Shown: in pieces, positions 51,263-59,816 of the stretch | How positions within the stretch are numbered: the first letter of the stretch is position 1 | How the letters are laid out: each line of letters begins with the position of its first letter | NCBI RefSeq assembly: GCF_000158955.1 | Contig: NZ_GG657757.1 | Location: 4,662,637-4,726,636 of the forward strand | Direction: 5' to 3' | DNA: 64,000 nucleotides | Source of the DNA: Streptomyces viridochromogenes DSM 40736 | GTDB lineage: Bacteria > Actinomycetota > Actinomycetes > Streptomycetales > Streptomycetaceae | Translations under genes and position numbers: made by a program | The notes under the pieces: generated by a model | Seen by the model: the letters and a program-made list of their open reading frames with translations, nothing else | Told to the model about the DNA's origin: nothing | The model's database searches: none

Positions 51263-52211
51263 GAAACCCGAGCTGCGCCCGGCTCTGACTCCCCAGCGTC
51301 GCCGCGAGCTTGGCGATGTGGACGCGGGCCGTGCGGATGTTCATACCGAGGCGGTCGGCTATGACGGCGTCGGTGTGGCCTTCGACGAGGAGGGCGGCTA
51401 TGGCGTGCTGGCGGGGGGTGATGCCGTTGTGGGAGGGCCGGGGGGCGGCTACGGGGTACATGGGTGTGGCCAGGCGCCAGAGGCGGTCGAAGGTGGTGGC
51501 GAGGTGGTCCACGATGGCCGGGTGCCGGATCTCCAGGGCGAGTTTGCCGTCCTCGCCGGCCGGGACGAACGCGACCGTGCGGTCGATGAGGATCAGGCGG
51601 TCGGGGACTTCGTCCAGCGTGCGGATCTGAACGTCGCCCTTCAGGCGCTCGCAACGGGCCGCGATGATCGGGAAGTGGCGCAGCGTGTGCGGGTACAGGG
51701 TGCGTATGCGGCAGCCACGGTCCAACGCGGCCTGGTCGCGGCCGAGGGACGCTGCGTCGGCGACCTGACCGCGTTCGCCGGTGAGTCCGGCACGGGGCTG
51801 GACGGTGACCAGTTCCTCGGAGGCGTCGGCCAGGGCCTCGGTGATGGCCCGGTTGATCGGTTCCGTGCCCGTGAGCAGCTGGATCGTGCGGGTGCCGGTC
51901 GCCGCGAGAGGTGGGTCGGCGATCCGCATGAGCGAGCCGAACGTCTCGGCCAGCCGTGCCTCATGCCGCCGTTCGCTCGCGATCCGCTCCGCGGACGTCC
52001 GCAGCAGCCGGTGCAGCGCGACGACCGGCGCGACGGGCTCCCACCGAATCGGGTCGTCGACGGCGGGTCGCAACAGACCCAGGTCGATGAGGCAGGAGGC
52101 GGCCTGGGCGTCCTCGGCCGGCAGCTGCCCCTGGCGCAGGGCCCGTTCGTACAGCTCCATGCCCGCGGAGCACAGGTCCTCCATGCCGTGCTCGCGGTGC
52201 GGCACGCTCAC
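51225..52211 (-). CDS. LuxR-type regulator, paralogue 2 of 3
   Basis: Protein of 328 aa from a GTG at 52211 overlapping the stop of paralogue 3 (GTGA). Same layout: CLIDLGLLRPAVDDPIRWEP, then EELVTVQPRAGLTGERGQ, CRIRTLYPHTLRHFPII, DRLILIDRTVAFVPAGEDGK, ALEIRHPAIVDHL and the C-terminal HTH with AALLVEGHTDAVIADRLGMN and IRTARVHIAKLAATLGSQSR. Co-transcribed with paralogue 3, and its 3' end overlaps that of paralogue 1. Confidence 0.8.
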   Translation of the reverse strand: MSVPHREHGMEDLCSAGMELYERALRQGQLPAEDAQAASCLIDLGLLRPAVDDPIRWEPVAPVVALHRLLRTSAERIASERRHEARLAETFGSLMRIADPPLAATGTRTIQLLTGTEPINRAITEALADASEELVTVQPRAGLTGERGQVADAASLGRDQAALDRGCRIRTLYPHTLRHFPIIAARCERLKGDVQIRTLDEVPDRLILIDRTVAFVPAGEDGKLALEIRHPAIVDHLATTFDRLWRLATPMYPVAAPRPSHNGITPRQHAIAALLVEGHTDAVIADRLGMNIRTARVHIAKLAATLGSQSRAQLGFLIGRSGILDREP

Positions 52212-53227
52212 TCGGTCACTCCCTCCCGCTCCAGGATCCCCGACTGTGCGATGAGATAGCCGAGTTGGGCCCGGCTGCCGCTGCCCAGCAACGAGGCCAG
52301 CTTGGCGATGTGGGCCCGGCACGTGCGCACGTTCATGCCCAGGCGACGGGCGATGGCCTCGTCGACGTGGCCCTCGACGAGGAGCTTGGCTATGGAGTAC
52401 TGGATCTCCGTGATGCCGTCCGGCGCGATCTCGTAGGGAGTGGTCTCGCTCAGCGGGACCGCCCGGTTCCACATGAACTCGAACACCTTGATCAGGTACC
52501 GGATGATCCCGGGGTGCCGTAGCTCGAGTGCGACTTGCTGGTCGTCGCGGATGGGGATGAAGGCGACGGTCTCGTCGCAGATGATCAGGCGCTCCACGAG
52601 CTCGTCGATCGTGCGGTACTCCGCCTTGCCGTCGGCGAGACGCGCGGAGTAGGTCAGCTGCTCCGGGTTGTACCGGGCCGTGTGCTGGTAGACCGTGCGT
52701 ATCCGCACGCCACGTTCGATCAACGGCCTGTCGCGCTTCATCCCTTGCAGGAGGCTACGCTCGGACACGCGGTCACTCGGCTGCAGCGTGAGCATCTCGC
52801 TCTGGCACTGGGACGTGGCGATGTTCAGGGCGGCGTTGATCCGCTCGCCGCCCTCCAGAACGGTGATGGAGTCGCTGGTCGTGGCCATCTGGGCGCCGAG
52901 GGTCATGAACGGCTGGAAGATCTCCGCGACTGCCACCGCCCGTCGCCGGCGGTCGGCTATCTCCTGTTCCAAGGGGTTGAGTTGCCGGGAGAGGGCCACC
53001 ACAGGGGGAACCGGGCGAAGCCAGGTCGGGTCGTCCGGATCGGGGTGGAGCAAGGCCAGCTCGATCAGGCAAGGTGCGGGGTCGGCGTCCTTGCGCGCCA
53101 GACGTCCGGCGCGCAGTGCGATGGTGTAAAGGCGGCCACCTTCCTCGCACAGCTCGGTAATCGAATGGGGATGTGTCTCATTCGCCTGATTCGATCCCAA
53201 ATTTCCACCCCCCAGGGTCCTGAACAT
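52208..53227 (-). CDS. LuxR-type regulator, paralogue 3 of 3
   Basis: Protein of 339 aa. Features: CLIELALLHPDPDDPTWLRP, SEMLTLQPSDRVSERSLLQG, VRIRTVYQHTARYNPEQLTY, ERLIICDETVAFIPIRDDQQ, ALELRHPGIIRYL and the HTH with IAKLLVEGHVDEAIARRLGM, NVRTCRAHIAKLASLLGSGS. The ATG at 53227 lacks a good ribosome site; a TTG nine codons later follows GGGGGGTGGA. Divergent, 86 bp, from the small secreted peptide gene, the layout of a regulator and its signal. Confidence 0.8.
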   Translation of the reverse strand: MFRTLGGGNLGSNQANETHPHSITELCEEGGRLYTIALRAGRLARKDADPAPCLIELALLHPDPDDPTWLRPVPPVVALSRQLNPLEQEIADRRRRAVAVAEIFQPFMTLGAQMATTSDSITVLEGGERINAALNIATSQCQSEMLTLQPSDRVSERSLLQGMKRDRPLIERGVRIRTVYQHTARYNPEQLTYSARLADGKAEYRTIDELVERLIICDETVAFIPIRDDQQVALELRHPGIIRYLIKVFEFMWNRAVPLSETTPYEIAPDGITEIQYSIAKLLVEGHVDEAIARRLGMNVRTCRAHIAKLASLLGSGSRAQLGYLIAQSGILEREGVTE

Positions 53228-53313
53228 GCAGGAACATGATGCATCGATTGTGTGGCCATGACGTGCCCGAATGAGCCATCGTCGTACCTGACGGGGGAAA
53301 AGGGGACCTTCAA

Positions 53314-53526
53314 GTGAGGACGAAGCCGACTATGTGCAGCAGAATGCTTCGCTTGGTGCTTGTCGCCGCCTTCTCCGTCGCTGCGGCCCTGGGTGCGCTG
53401 GGGGGCTTCTCCGACGCGAAGGACGAGGTGCGGGCGAACAGCGTCTGGCCCTCGGTGGCTGTGAGCGCCGAGTCCGGCAGCGGAGACAGCGCTTCGAGCC
53501 CCGGTGCTGAGGAAATCGGGAGCTGA
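53314..53526 (+). CDS. Small secreted peptide precursor (70 aa), possible signal
   Basis: GTG at 53314 follows AAGGGGA. The signal peptide (MLRLVLVAAFSVAAALGALG) is followed by a ~40-residue hydrophilic segment (FSDAKDEVRANSVWPSVAVS ... GAEEIGS) without cysteines. VRANSVWPSV is the only distinctive motif. A peptide this size beside three homologous LuxR regulators fits an exported signal, but no receptor or exporter is identified. It is followed three bases later by the Rieske-like gene. Confidence 0.6.
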   Translation: MRTKPTMCSRMLRLVLVAAFSVAAALGALGGFSDAKDEVRANSVWPSVAVSAESGSGDSASSPGAEEIGS

Positions 53527-53528
53527 TC

Positions 53529-53864
53529 GTGACCACTCCACCCGACGACCGCTCCTTCCGCCGTGAAATGGCTACCGCCTACCGCTCCGGCTGGCACTTC
53601 ATCGACCTGGTCACCGCCATCCCCCACGACGGTGACTCGCTGATGGTGACCGTGTTCGGAGAGCCGGTCGTCGTCACGCGGGACGAGGACGGAGACGTAC
53701 GGGCGTACCGGTGTCTGCGGCGGCCTCGGGGGGCGCCGCAGCCAGTGCGATGTGCCGTACGGTACGGAATGATCTTTGTGAACCTGGACCAGCGGGACCA
53801 TCAGCAGGTGGAGGCCGACTCCCCTGCCCCGAGGACCATCTCTGCCACCCCCCGCAGTGCCTGA
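53529..53864 (+). CDS. Rieske-fold protein lacking cluster histidines
   Basis: Protein of 111 aa from a GTG just after the peptide gene. The N-terminus resembles the Rieske domain of ring-hydroxylating oxygenases (SGWHFIDLVTAIPHDGDSLM, VTVFGEPVVVTRDEDGDVRA). Where the domain should have CxH...CxxH it has CLRRPRGAPQPVRCAVRYG: both His are Arg and the spacing between the Cys is short. It cannot hold a normal [2Fe-2S] cluster. No oxygenase catalytic domain follows. It may be a binding or maturation partner of the small peptide. Confidence 0.65.
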   Translation: MTTPPDDRSFRREMATAYRSGWHFIDLVTAIPHDGDSLMVTVFGEPVVVTRDEDGDVRAYRCLRRPRGAPQPVRCAVRYGMIFVNLDQRDHQQVEADSPAPRTISATPRSA

Positions 53865-53907
53865 CGCGATTCCCCCGTCGTAAAAGATCGCTCAGGTGCT
53901 TCCCCCC

Positions 53908-53948
53908 GCAGCGGCGTCACCGTGACCTGAACACGGTGACGCCGCTGC
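53908..53948 (+). terminator. Terminator after the Rieske-like gene
   Basis: GCAGCGGCGTCACCGTG (53908-53924) pairs perfectly with CACGGTGACGCCGCTGC (53932-53948) around a 7-base loop, followed by AGTTTGT. Confidence 0.8.
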
Positions 53949-54031
53949 AGTTTGTGGAGACATTTCCGGGTATCGGCCCCGTCACGCTGTGGCCGGAAGC
54001 AGTCGATCAAGGGTGTGGATTTTCACTTGGG

Positions 54032-54448
54032 TCAACCCCGCCCCATCGCCCGCGTCAGCTCGATCTCGATCACCACGCGCGCCGGATTCGGCGACGGATT
54101 CCTCCCGTAGCGCTCGGCGTAGCGCCGCTCCGCCTCCGCGACCCGTTCCGGCTCCGCGCGGACGAAGGCCCGGCCCTCCAGCGTCGCCCACCGGCGGCCC
54201 TCCATCTGGCAGACGGCGACCGCCGCCCCCTGCTCCCCGGCCGCCAGCACGTGCCGCGCCTTCGCGCTCGCCTTGTTGGTGATCACTCGAGCCAGACGGG
54301 CCGCAGGATCGTATGTGACCCCGACGGGTACTACGTGCGGAGTGCCGTCCGGGCGGGGAGTCGTCAGGGTGCACACATGCCGTTCCCGCCAGAAGTCGAG
54401 GTACGGAGCGTCAGGAGCGCCCGGATCCACGGAGTACTTGGTCGCCAT
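54032..54448 (-). CDS. PPOX-class F420-dependent oxidoreductase (FDOR-type)
   Basis: Protein of 138 aa with the split-barrel flavin/deazaflavin fold: YLDFWRERHVCTLTTPRPDG, TPHVVPVGVTYDPAARLARV, ITNKASAKARHVLAAG and WATLEGRAFVRAEPERVAEA. Such enzymes reduce or bind small substrates with F420H2 or FMN. It starts at an ATG (54448); a TTG at 54466 would add six residues. Divergent from clpB. Confidence 0.8.
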   Translation of the reverse strand: MATKYSVDPGAPDAPYLDFWRERHVCTLTTPRPDGTPHVVPVGVTYDPAARLARVITNKASAKARHVLAAGEQGAAVAVCQMEGRRWATLEGRAFVRAEPERVAEAERRYAERYGRNPSPNPARVVIEIELTRAMGRG

Positions 54449-54486
54449 GGACCGGAACTTACTCAATCCGTACCTCCCCCAACGGC

Positions 54487-54507
54487 CTTGAGTGGAATAG
54501 ACTCAAC
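54487..54507 (+). promoter_or_regulatory. HAIR operator (HspR-binding) of clpB
   Basis: CTTGAGT-N7-ACTCAAC differs from the consensus by one base. It lies 79 bp upstream of the clpB GTG, as expected for the HspR regulon (dnaK and clpB) in Streptomyces. Confidence 0.9.
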
Positions 54508-54586
54508 TTTGTGCACGTTGGCCGAGTCAGGCTGACGGTCCCGTGGGACGTGGCACGCAGCTTCACGCAAGGAGGAGAACGCGAAC

Positions 54587-57184
54587 GTGGACGCCGAGCT
54601 GACCAACCGGAGCCGGGACGCGATCAACGCGGCCAGCAACCGGGCCGTGACCGAGGGGCACCCCGACCTCACCCCCGCCCACCTGCTGCTCGCGCTGCTC
54701 CAGGGCCAGGACAACGAGAACATCACCGACCTGCTCGCCGCGGCCGACGCCGACCAGGCGGCCGTGCGCGCCGGAGCCGAGCGCGTACTGGCCGGGCTGC
54801 CCAGCGTCACCGGGTCGACGGTGGCGCCGCCCCAGCCCAACCGCGAGATGCTCGCGGTCGTCGCCGACGCGCAGACCCGCGCCAAGGAACTCGGGGACGA
54901 TTACCTCTCCACCGAGCACCTCCTCATCGGCATCGCCGCCAAGGGCGGCGCGGCCGGCGAGGTGCTCTCCCAGCAGGGGGCCGACGCCAGGAAGCTCCAG
55001 GACGCCTTCCAGAAGACGCGCGGCCAGCGCCGGGTGACCACGGCCGACCCCGAGGGCCAGTACAAGGCCCTGGAGAAGTTCGGGACCGACTTCACCGCCG
55101 CGGCCCGCGAGGGCAAGCTCGACCCCGTCATCGGACGGGACCAGGAGATCCGGCGGGTCGTGCAGGTGCTGTCCCGGCGGACCAAGAACAACCCCGTGCT
55201 CATCGGTGAACCCGGCGTCGGCAAGACCGCCGTCGTCGAGGGGCTCGCCCAGCGGATCGTGAAGGGCGACGTGCCCGAGTCGCTGAAGGACAAGCGGCTC
55301 GTCGCGCTCGACCTGGGCGCGATGGTCGCCGGGGCGAAGTACCGGGGCGAGTTCGAGGAGCGGCTGAAGACCGTCCTCGCCGAGATCAAGGACTCCGACG
55401 GGCAGATCATCACCTTCATCGACGAGCTGCACACCGTCGTCGGGGCCGGCGCGGGCGGCGACTCCGCCATGGACGCCGGGAACATGCTGAAGCCGATGCT
55501 CGCCCGCGGTGAGCTGCGCATGGTCGGCGCCACCACCCTCGACGAGTACCGCGAGCGCATCGAGAAGGACCCGGCGCTGGAGCGGCGCTTCCAGCAGGTG
55601 CTGGTCGCCGAGCCGACCGTCGAGGACTCCATCGCGATCCTGCGCGGACTCAAGGGACGGTACGAGGCCCACCACAAGGTCCAGATCGCCGACAGCGCGC
55701 TCGTCGCCGCCGCCTCGCTCTCCGACCGGTACATCACCTCCCGCTTCCTGCCCGACAAGGCCATCGACCTCGTCGACGAGGCGGCCTCGCGCCTGCGCAT
55801 GGAGATCGACTCGTCCCCCGTCGAGATCGACGAACTCCAGCGCGCCGTCGACCGGTTGAAGATGGAGGAGCTGGCGATCGGCAAGGAGACCGACGCGGCC
55901 TCCCGCGAGCGCCTGGAGAAGCTGCGCCGCGACCTCGCCGACAAGGAGGAGGAGCTGCGCGGCCTCACCGCCCGCTGGGAGAAGGAGAAGCAGTCCCTCA
56001 ACCGGGTCGGTGAGCTGAAGGAACGCCTCGACGAGATCCGCGGCCAGGCCGAACGCGCCCAGCGCGACGGCGACTTCGACACCGCGTCCAAGCTGCTCTA
56101 CGGCGAGATCCCCGCCCTGGAGAAGGAGCTGGAGGCCGCCTCCGAGGCCGAGGAGGAGGTCGCGAAGGACACCATGGTCAAGGAGGAGGTCGGCTCCGAC
56201 GACATCGCCGACGTCGTCGCCTCCTGGACCGGCATCCCGGCCGGGCGCCTGCTGGAGGGCGAGACGCAGAAGCTGCTGCGCATGGAGGACGAGCTCGGCA
56301 AGCGGCTCATCGGGCAGACCGAGGCGGTGCGCGCGGTGAGCGACGCCGTGCGACGGTCCCGCGCCGGGATCGCCGACCCCGACCGGCCCACCGGCTCCTT
56401 CCTCTTCCTCGGCCCGACCGGTGTCGGCAAGACCGAGCTGGCCAAGGCCCTCGCCGACTTCCTCTTCGACGACGAGCGGGCGATGGTCCGCATCGACATG
56501 TCGGAGTACGGCGAGAAGCACAGCGTGGCCCGCCTGGTCGGCGCCCCGCCCGGATACGTCGGCTACGAGGAGGGCGGCCAGCTCACCGAGGCCGTGCGCA
56601 GGCGGCCGTACTCCGTCGTCCTGCTCGACGAGGTCGAGAAGGCCCACCCCGAGGTCTTCGACATCCTGCTCCAGGTGCTGGACGACGGGCGCCTGACGGA
56701 CGGCCAGGGCCGCACGGTCGACTTCCGCAACACCATCCTCGTCCTGACGTCGAACCTGGGCAGCCAGTACCTGGTCGACCCGGTCACCAGCGAACAGGAG
56801 AAGAAGGAGCAGGTCCTGGAGGTGGTGCGGACATCCTTCAAGCCGGAGTTCCTCAACCGCCTGGACGACCTGGTCGTCTTCGCCGCGCTGACCAAGCCCG
56901 AGCTGGAGCGCATCGCGAAGCTCCAGATCGACCGCCTGGCCAAGCGCCTCGCCGAGCGGCGCCTCACCCTCGACATCACACCCGAGGCCCTGGCCTGGCT
57001 CGCCGAGGAGGGCATGGACCCGGCCTACGGCGCCCGCCCGCTGCGCCGACTCGTCCAGTCCGCGATCGGCGACCGCCTCGCCAAGGAGATCCTCTCCGGC
57101 GAGATCAAGGACGGCGACACGGTACGGGTGGACCGCTCCGAGGACGGTCTGCTGGTGGGACCGGCCACGGGCAAGACGCTGTAG
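54587..57184 (+). CDS. clpB: Disaggregating chaperone ClpB (Hsp100)
   Basis: Protein of 865 aa from a GTG with AAGGAGGAG upstream. The N domain (LTNRSRDAINAASNRAVTEG) is followed by the first AAA+ module with Walker A GEPGVGKT (~207) and FIDELHTVVGAG. A ~110-residue coiled-coil middle domain specific to ClpB comes next (EEELRGLTARWEKEKQSLNR). The second AAA+ module has GPTGVGKTELAKALADFLFD (~609) and LLDEVEKAHPEVFDILLQVL. There is no ClpP-binding tripeptide, in keeping with disaggregase function. It rescues aggregated proteins with DnaK. Regulated by HspR through the HAIR site upstream. Confidence 0.97.
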   Translation: MDAELTNRSRDAINAASNRAVTEGHPDLTPAHLLLALLQGQDNENITDLLAAADADQAAVRAGAERVLAGLPSVTGSTVAPPQPNREMLAVVADAQTRAKELGDDYLSTEHLLIGIAAKGGAAGEVLSQQGADARKLQDAFQKTRGQRRVTTADPEGQYKALEKFGTDFTAAAREGKLDPVIGRDQEIRRVVQVLSRRTKNNPVLIGEPGVGKTAVVEGLAQRIVKGDVPESLKDKRLVALDLGAMVAGAKYRGEFEERLKTVLAEIKDSDGQIITFIDELHTVVGAGAGGDSAMDAGNMLKPMLARGELRMVGATTLDEYRERIEKDPALERRFQQVLVAEPTVEDSIAILRGLKGRYEAHHKVQIADSALVAAASLSDRYITSRFLPDKAIDLVDEAASRLRMEIDSSPVEIDELQRAVDRLKMEELAIGKETDAASRERLEKLRRDLADKEEELRGLTARWEKEKQSLNRVGELKERLDEIRGQAERAQRDGDFDTASKLLYGEIPALEKELEAASEAEEEVAKDTMVKEEVGSDDIADVVASWTGIPAGRLLEGETQKLLRMEDELGKRLIGQTEAVRAVSDAVRRSRAGIADPDRPTGSFLFLGPTGVGKTELAKALADFLFDDERAMVRIDMSEYGEKHSVARLVGAPPGYVGYEEGGQLTEAVRRRPYSVVLLDEVEKAHPEVFDILLQVLDDGRLTDGQGRTVDFRNTILVLTSNLGSQYLVDPVTSEQEKKEQVLEVVRTSFKPEFLNRLDDLVVFAALTKPELERIAKLQIDRLAKRLAERRLTLDITPEALAWLAEEGMDPAYGARPLRRLVQSAIGDRLAKEILSGEIKDGDTVRVDRSEDGLLVGPATGKTL

Positions 57185-57195
57185 CGGTCACGCGG

Positions 57196-57675
57196 TCACA
57201 TGGTGAACGCCGAGTACCGCACCACCGCGGTCTCGGCGTTCTCGTACTCCACCCTCACCTGCACCACATGCGCCTCGGCCGTACCGGGCAGGCCGTCCTC
57301 GTGGGTCACATCCAGACAGAGGGCCCCGCACGGACCGCCGGTCCGGATCTCCGGCGCGTCCCGGTACGTCGTGCGCAGCCAGTCGCGCACGTCCTCGCGC
57401 GGCATCCGCAGCACCGCCGCGTACGCGGTGTCGATGCCCTGTTGCACGGTGCAGTCCCCGGCCTGCGCGACCGCGGGCCGTTCGGCGCCGCCGAAGCGGA
57501 GCGCCTCGGCGCAGGGTACCGTCGCCCTGCCTCCCGCGCGCGGGTCGTCACCGTCCGACAGGGCCCACAGGAACAGGCCGACGACCATGCACCCGAGGAC
57601 GAGCACGGGCACGGGCACGCCCAGAATCGCCATGACCAGACCCCACCGGGTACGTCCTCTGCCCGCTGTCACCAT
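57196..57675 (-). CDS. Single-pass membrane protein of unknown function
   Basis: Protein of 159 aa: a short basic N-terminus, one membrane helix (~15-37, LGVPVPVLVLGCMVVGLFLW) and an extracellular domain with four cysteines (TVPCAEALRFGG, AGDCTVQQ, GGPCGALCLDVT), likely two disulfides. No family recognised. Convergent with clpB. Confidence 0.65.
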   Translation of the reverse strand: MVTAGRGRTRWGLVMAILGVPVPVLVLGCMVVGLFLWALSDGDDPRAGGRATVPCAEALRFGGAERPAVAQAGDCTVQQGIDTAYAAVLRMPREDVRDWLRTTYRDAPEIRTGGPCGALCLDVTHEDGLPGTAEAHVVQVRVEYENAETAVVRYSAFTM

Positions 57676-57841
57676 GCCGTCCGACCTCCTCCGACCGCCG
57701 CCTGGAAGGACGGGATCCGGAACCCGGAGGTTGCGGGTGACCGGATCGTGTCAGCCATGGGCTTAGCGGGGTAGTCGGGGCTTGCCACCTCCCGCCCCGC
57801 ATGGGGGAGGATGGCGGAATCCGTACGAAGGGAAATTCACG

Positions 57842-58369
57842 GTGACCATCGACCCGTCCTCGATTCCGAACTTCGGGGGCCAGCCCGAGCCGCAGTCCGG
57901 CGGTCCGGCCGGCCCCGTCGTCCCGGATCAGGACCTCGTGAAGCAGCTCCTCGACCAGATGGAGCTCAAGTACGTCGTCGACGACGAGGGAGACCTCGCG
58001 GCGCCGTGGGAGCAGTTCCGCACCTACTTCATGTTCCGGGGTGAGGGAGACCAGCAGGTCTTCTCCGTGCGGACGTTCTACGACCGGCCCCACGAGATCG
58101 AGGCCAAGCCTCAGATCCTGGAGTCCATCGACGACTGGAACCGCCGCACCCTGTGGCCGAAGGTCTACAGCCACACCCACGACGACGGCACGGTCCGCCT
58201 GATCGGCGAGGCCCAGATGCTGATCGGCATGGGTGTGAGCCTGGAGCACTTCGTCTCCTCGACGGTGAGCTGGGTGCGCGCCGCGATCGAGTTCGACAAG
58301 TGGCTCGTCGAGCAGCTCGGTCTTGAGGAGGAGATCAACGAGGCGGAGAAGCCCGAGGACGACGAGTAG
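57842..58369 (+). CDS. YbjN-domain protein
   Basis: Protein of 175 aa from a GTG preceded by AAGGGA. The domain core (LLDQMELKYVVDDEGDLAAP, FRTYFMFRGEGDQQVFSVRT, LIGEAQMLIGMGVSLEHFVS) is that of YbjN/TY-Chap proteins, type III secretion chaperone-like folds. Role in Streptomyces unknown. Acidic C-terminus. Confidence 0.8.
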   Translation: MTIDPSSIPNFGGQPEPQSGGPAGPVVPDQDLVKQLLDQMELKYVVDDEGDLAAPWEQFRTYFMFRGEGDQQVFSVRTFYDRPHEIEAKPQILESIDDWNRRTLWPKVYSHTHDDGTVRLIGEAQMLIGMGVSLEHFVSSTVSWVRAAIEFDKWLVEQLGLEEEINEAEKPEDDE

Positions 58370-58488
58370 GCCCAGCCGGGCCCCTACGGCGCGTCGGCGC
58401 GTACGAGCAGGTACGTGCTGTACGCGCCGTCACGCCTTTTCGGGCGCCCTCACACCCCGGAGACGCCCTGAGACCCCCGGAGAGGCCC

Positions 58489-59688
58489 TCAGCCCCCGCA
58501 GACGCCCTTCAGCCGCCGCACGGCCTCCTCCAGCACCCCGGTCCGCTTGCAGAAGGCGAACCGTACGAACGGGGCGCCCTGCTCGCGGTGGTCGTAGAAG
58601 ACCGCGTTGGGGATGGCGACGACGCCCGCGCGTTCTGGCAGGCCGCGGCAGAAGGCGAAGCCGTCCGTCTCTCCGAGGGGACGGATGTCGGTGGTGACGA
58701 AGTAGGTGCCCGAGGGCCGGAAGACCCGGAACCCGGCCTCCTCCAGGCCCGCCGCCAGCAGGTTCCGTTTGGCCAGCAGGTCGGCGCGGAAGTCCGTGAA
58801 GTACGACTCGGGCAGCGACAGCGCCTCGGCGACCGCGTACTGGAACGGGCCCGCCGAGACGTACGTCAGGTACTGCTTCGCCGACCGCACCGCCGTGACC
58901 AGCTCCGGGGACGCCGTCACCCAGCCGACCTTCCAGCCGGTGAACGAGAACGTCTTCCCGCTGCTCGAAATGGTGACGGTGCGCTCGCGCATCCCCGGGA
59001 AAGACGCCAGCGGCACGTGCTCGGCCTCGTCGAAGACCAGGTGCTCGTACACCTCGTCCGTGACCACGAGCAGGTCGCGTTCCACCGCGAGCTCGGCGAT
59101 CGCGGCCAGCTCCTCGCGGGTGAGGACCGTGCCGGTCGGGTTGTGCGGGGTGTTGATCAGCAGCAGACGGGTGCGGTCGGTGACGGCGTCGCGCAGTTCG
59201 TCGAGGTCGAGGCGGAAGCGGCCCTCGCCCTCGTGCGGGCGGAGGGTGACCGGCACCCGGCGCCCGCCCGCCATCGCGATGCACGCCGCGTACGAGTCGT
59301 AGTACGGCTCGAAGGCGATCACCTCGTCGCCGGGCTCCAGCAGGGCCAGCAGCGCGGCGGCGATGGCCTCCGTGGCCCCGGCGGTGACCAGGACCTCCGT
59401 GTCGGGGTCGTAGGACAGTCCGTAGCGCCGCTGCTGGTGCGCGGTGACCGCGGCGCGCAGCTCGGGGACGCCCGGACCCGGCGGGTACTGGTTGCCACGG
59501 CCGTCCCGCAGCGCCCGTACGGCGGCCTCCCTGACCTCCTCGGGGCCGTCGGTGTCGGGGAAGCCCTGCCCGAGGTTGATGGCGCCGGTGCTCAGCGCCA
59601 GGGCCGACATCTCGGCGAAGATCGTCGTCCCGAACTCGGCGAGCCGGCGGTTGAGGAGGGGGCGCGCGCTGGAGGTCATGCCGGCCAT
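58489..59688 (-). CDS. PLP-dependent class I/II aminotransferase (DapC/kynurenine-type)
   Basis: Protein of 399 aa. Features: ALSTGAINLGQGFPDTDGPE, NQYPPGPGVPELRAAV, LLLINTPHNPTGTVLT and ISSSGKTFSFTGWKVGWVTA with the PLP-binding Lys. FAFCKRTGVLEEAVRRLKG ends the small domain. Sequence is closest to N-succinyldiaminopimelate aminotransferase (DapC) and kynurenine transaminase branches. Actinobacterial relatives are often annotated as DapC for lysine and peptidoglycan precursor synthesis, but the true substrate is not settled. An ATG three codons in is an alternative start. Confidence 0.85.
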   Translation of the reverse strand: MAGMTSSARPLLNRRLAEFGTTIFAEMSALALSTGAINLGQGFPDTDGPEEVREAAVRALRDGRGNQYPPGPGVPELRAAVTAHQQRRYGLSYDPDTEVLVTAGATEAIAAALLALLEPGDEVIAFEPYYDSYAACIAMAGGRRVPVTLRPHEGEGRFRLDLDELRDAVTDRTRLLLINTPHNPTGTVLTREELAAIAELAVERDLLVVTDEVYEHLVFDEAEHVPLASFPGMRERTVTISSSGKTFSFTGWKVGWVTASPELVTAVRSAKQYLTYVSAGPFQYAVAEALSLPESYFTDFRADLLAKRNLLAAGLEEAGFRVFRPSGTYFVTTDIRPLGETDGFAFCRGLPERAGVVAIPNAVFYDHREQGAPFVRFAFCKRTGVLEEAVRRLKGVCGG

Positions 59689-59816
59689 CCTCCGCCGAAG
59701 CTCTGGAGTTCCTCAACTCTGCTTTGGGGCGCTCGGGGGGCGGGCATCCCCTGTTCACGCAAGAGCGAGGCGCCCACGGGGGGCCGCTTCGGGGGAAACG
59801 GAAGGAGGGTGAAGCC

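Noticed and set aside
50225..53227. The three LuxR regulators as dedicated regulators of the lanthipeptide genes
   Set aside because: They are separated from the cluster by about 960 bp without genes and have their own peptide/Rieske neighbours; the SARP gene is the better candidate. Kept as a separate module.
53529..53864. Rieske oxygenase component
   Set aside because: Both cluster histidines are Arg and no catalytic domain follows, so it is not an active oxygenase.
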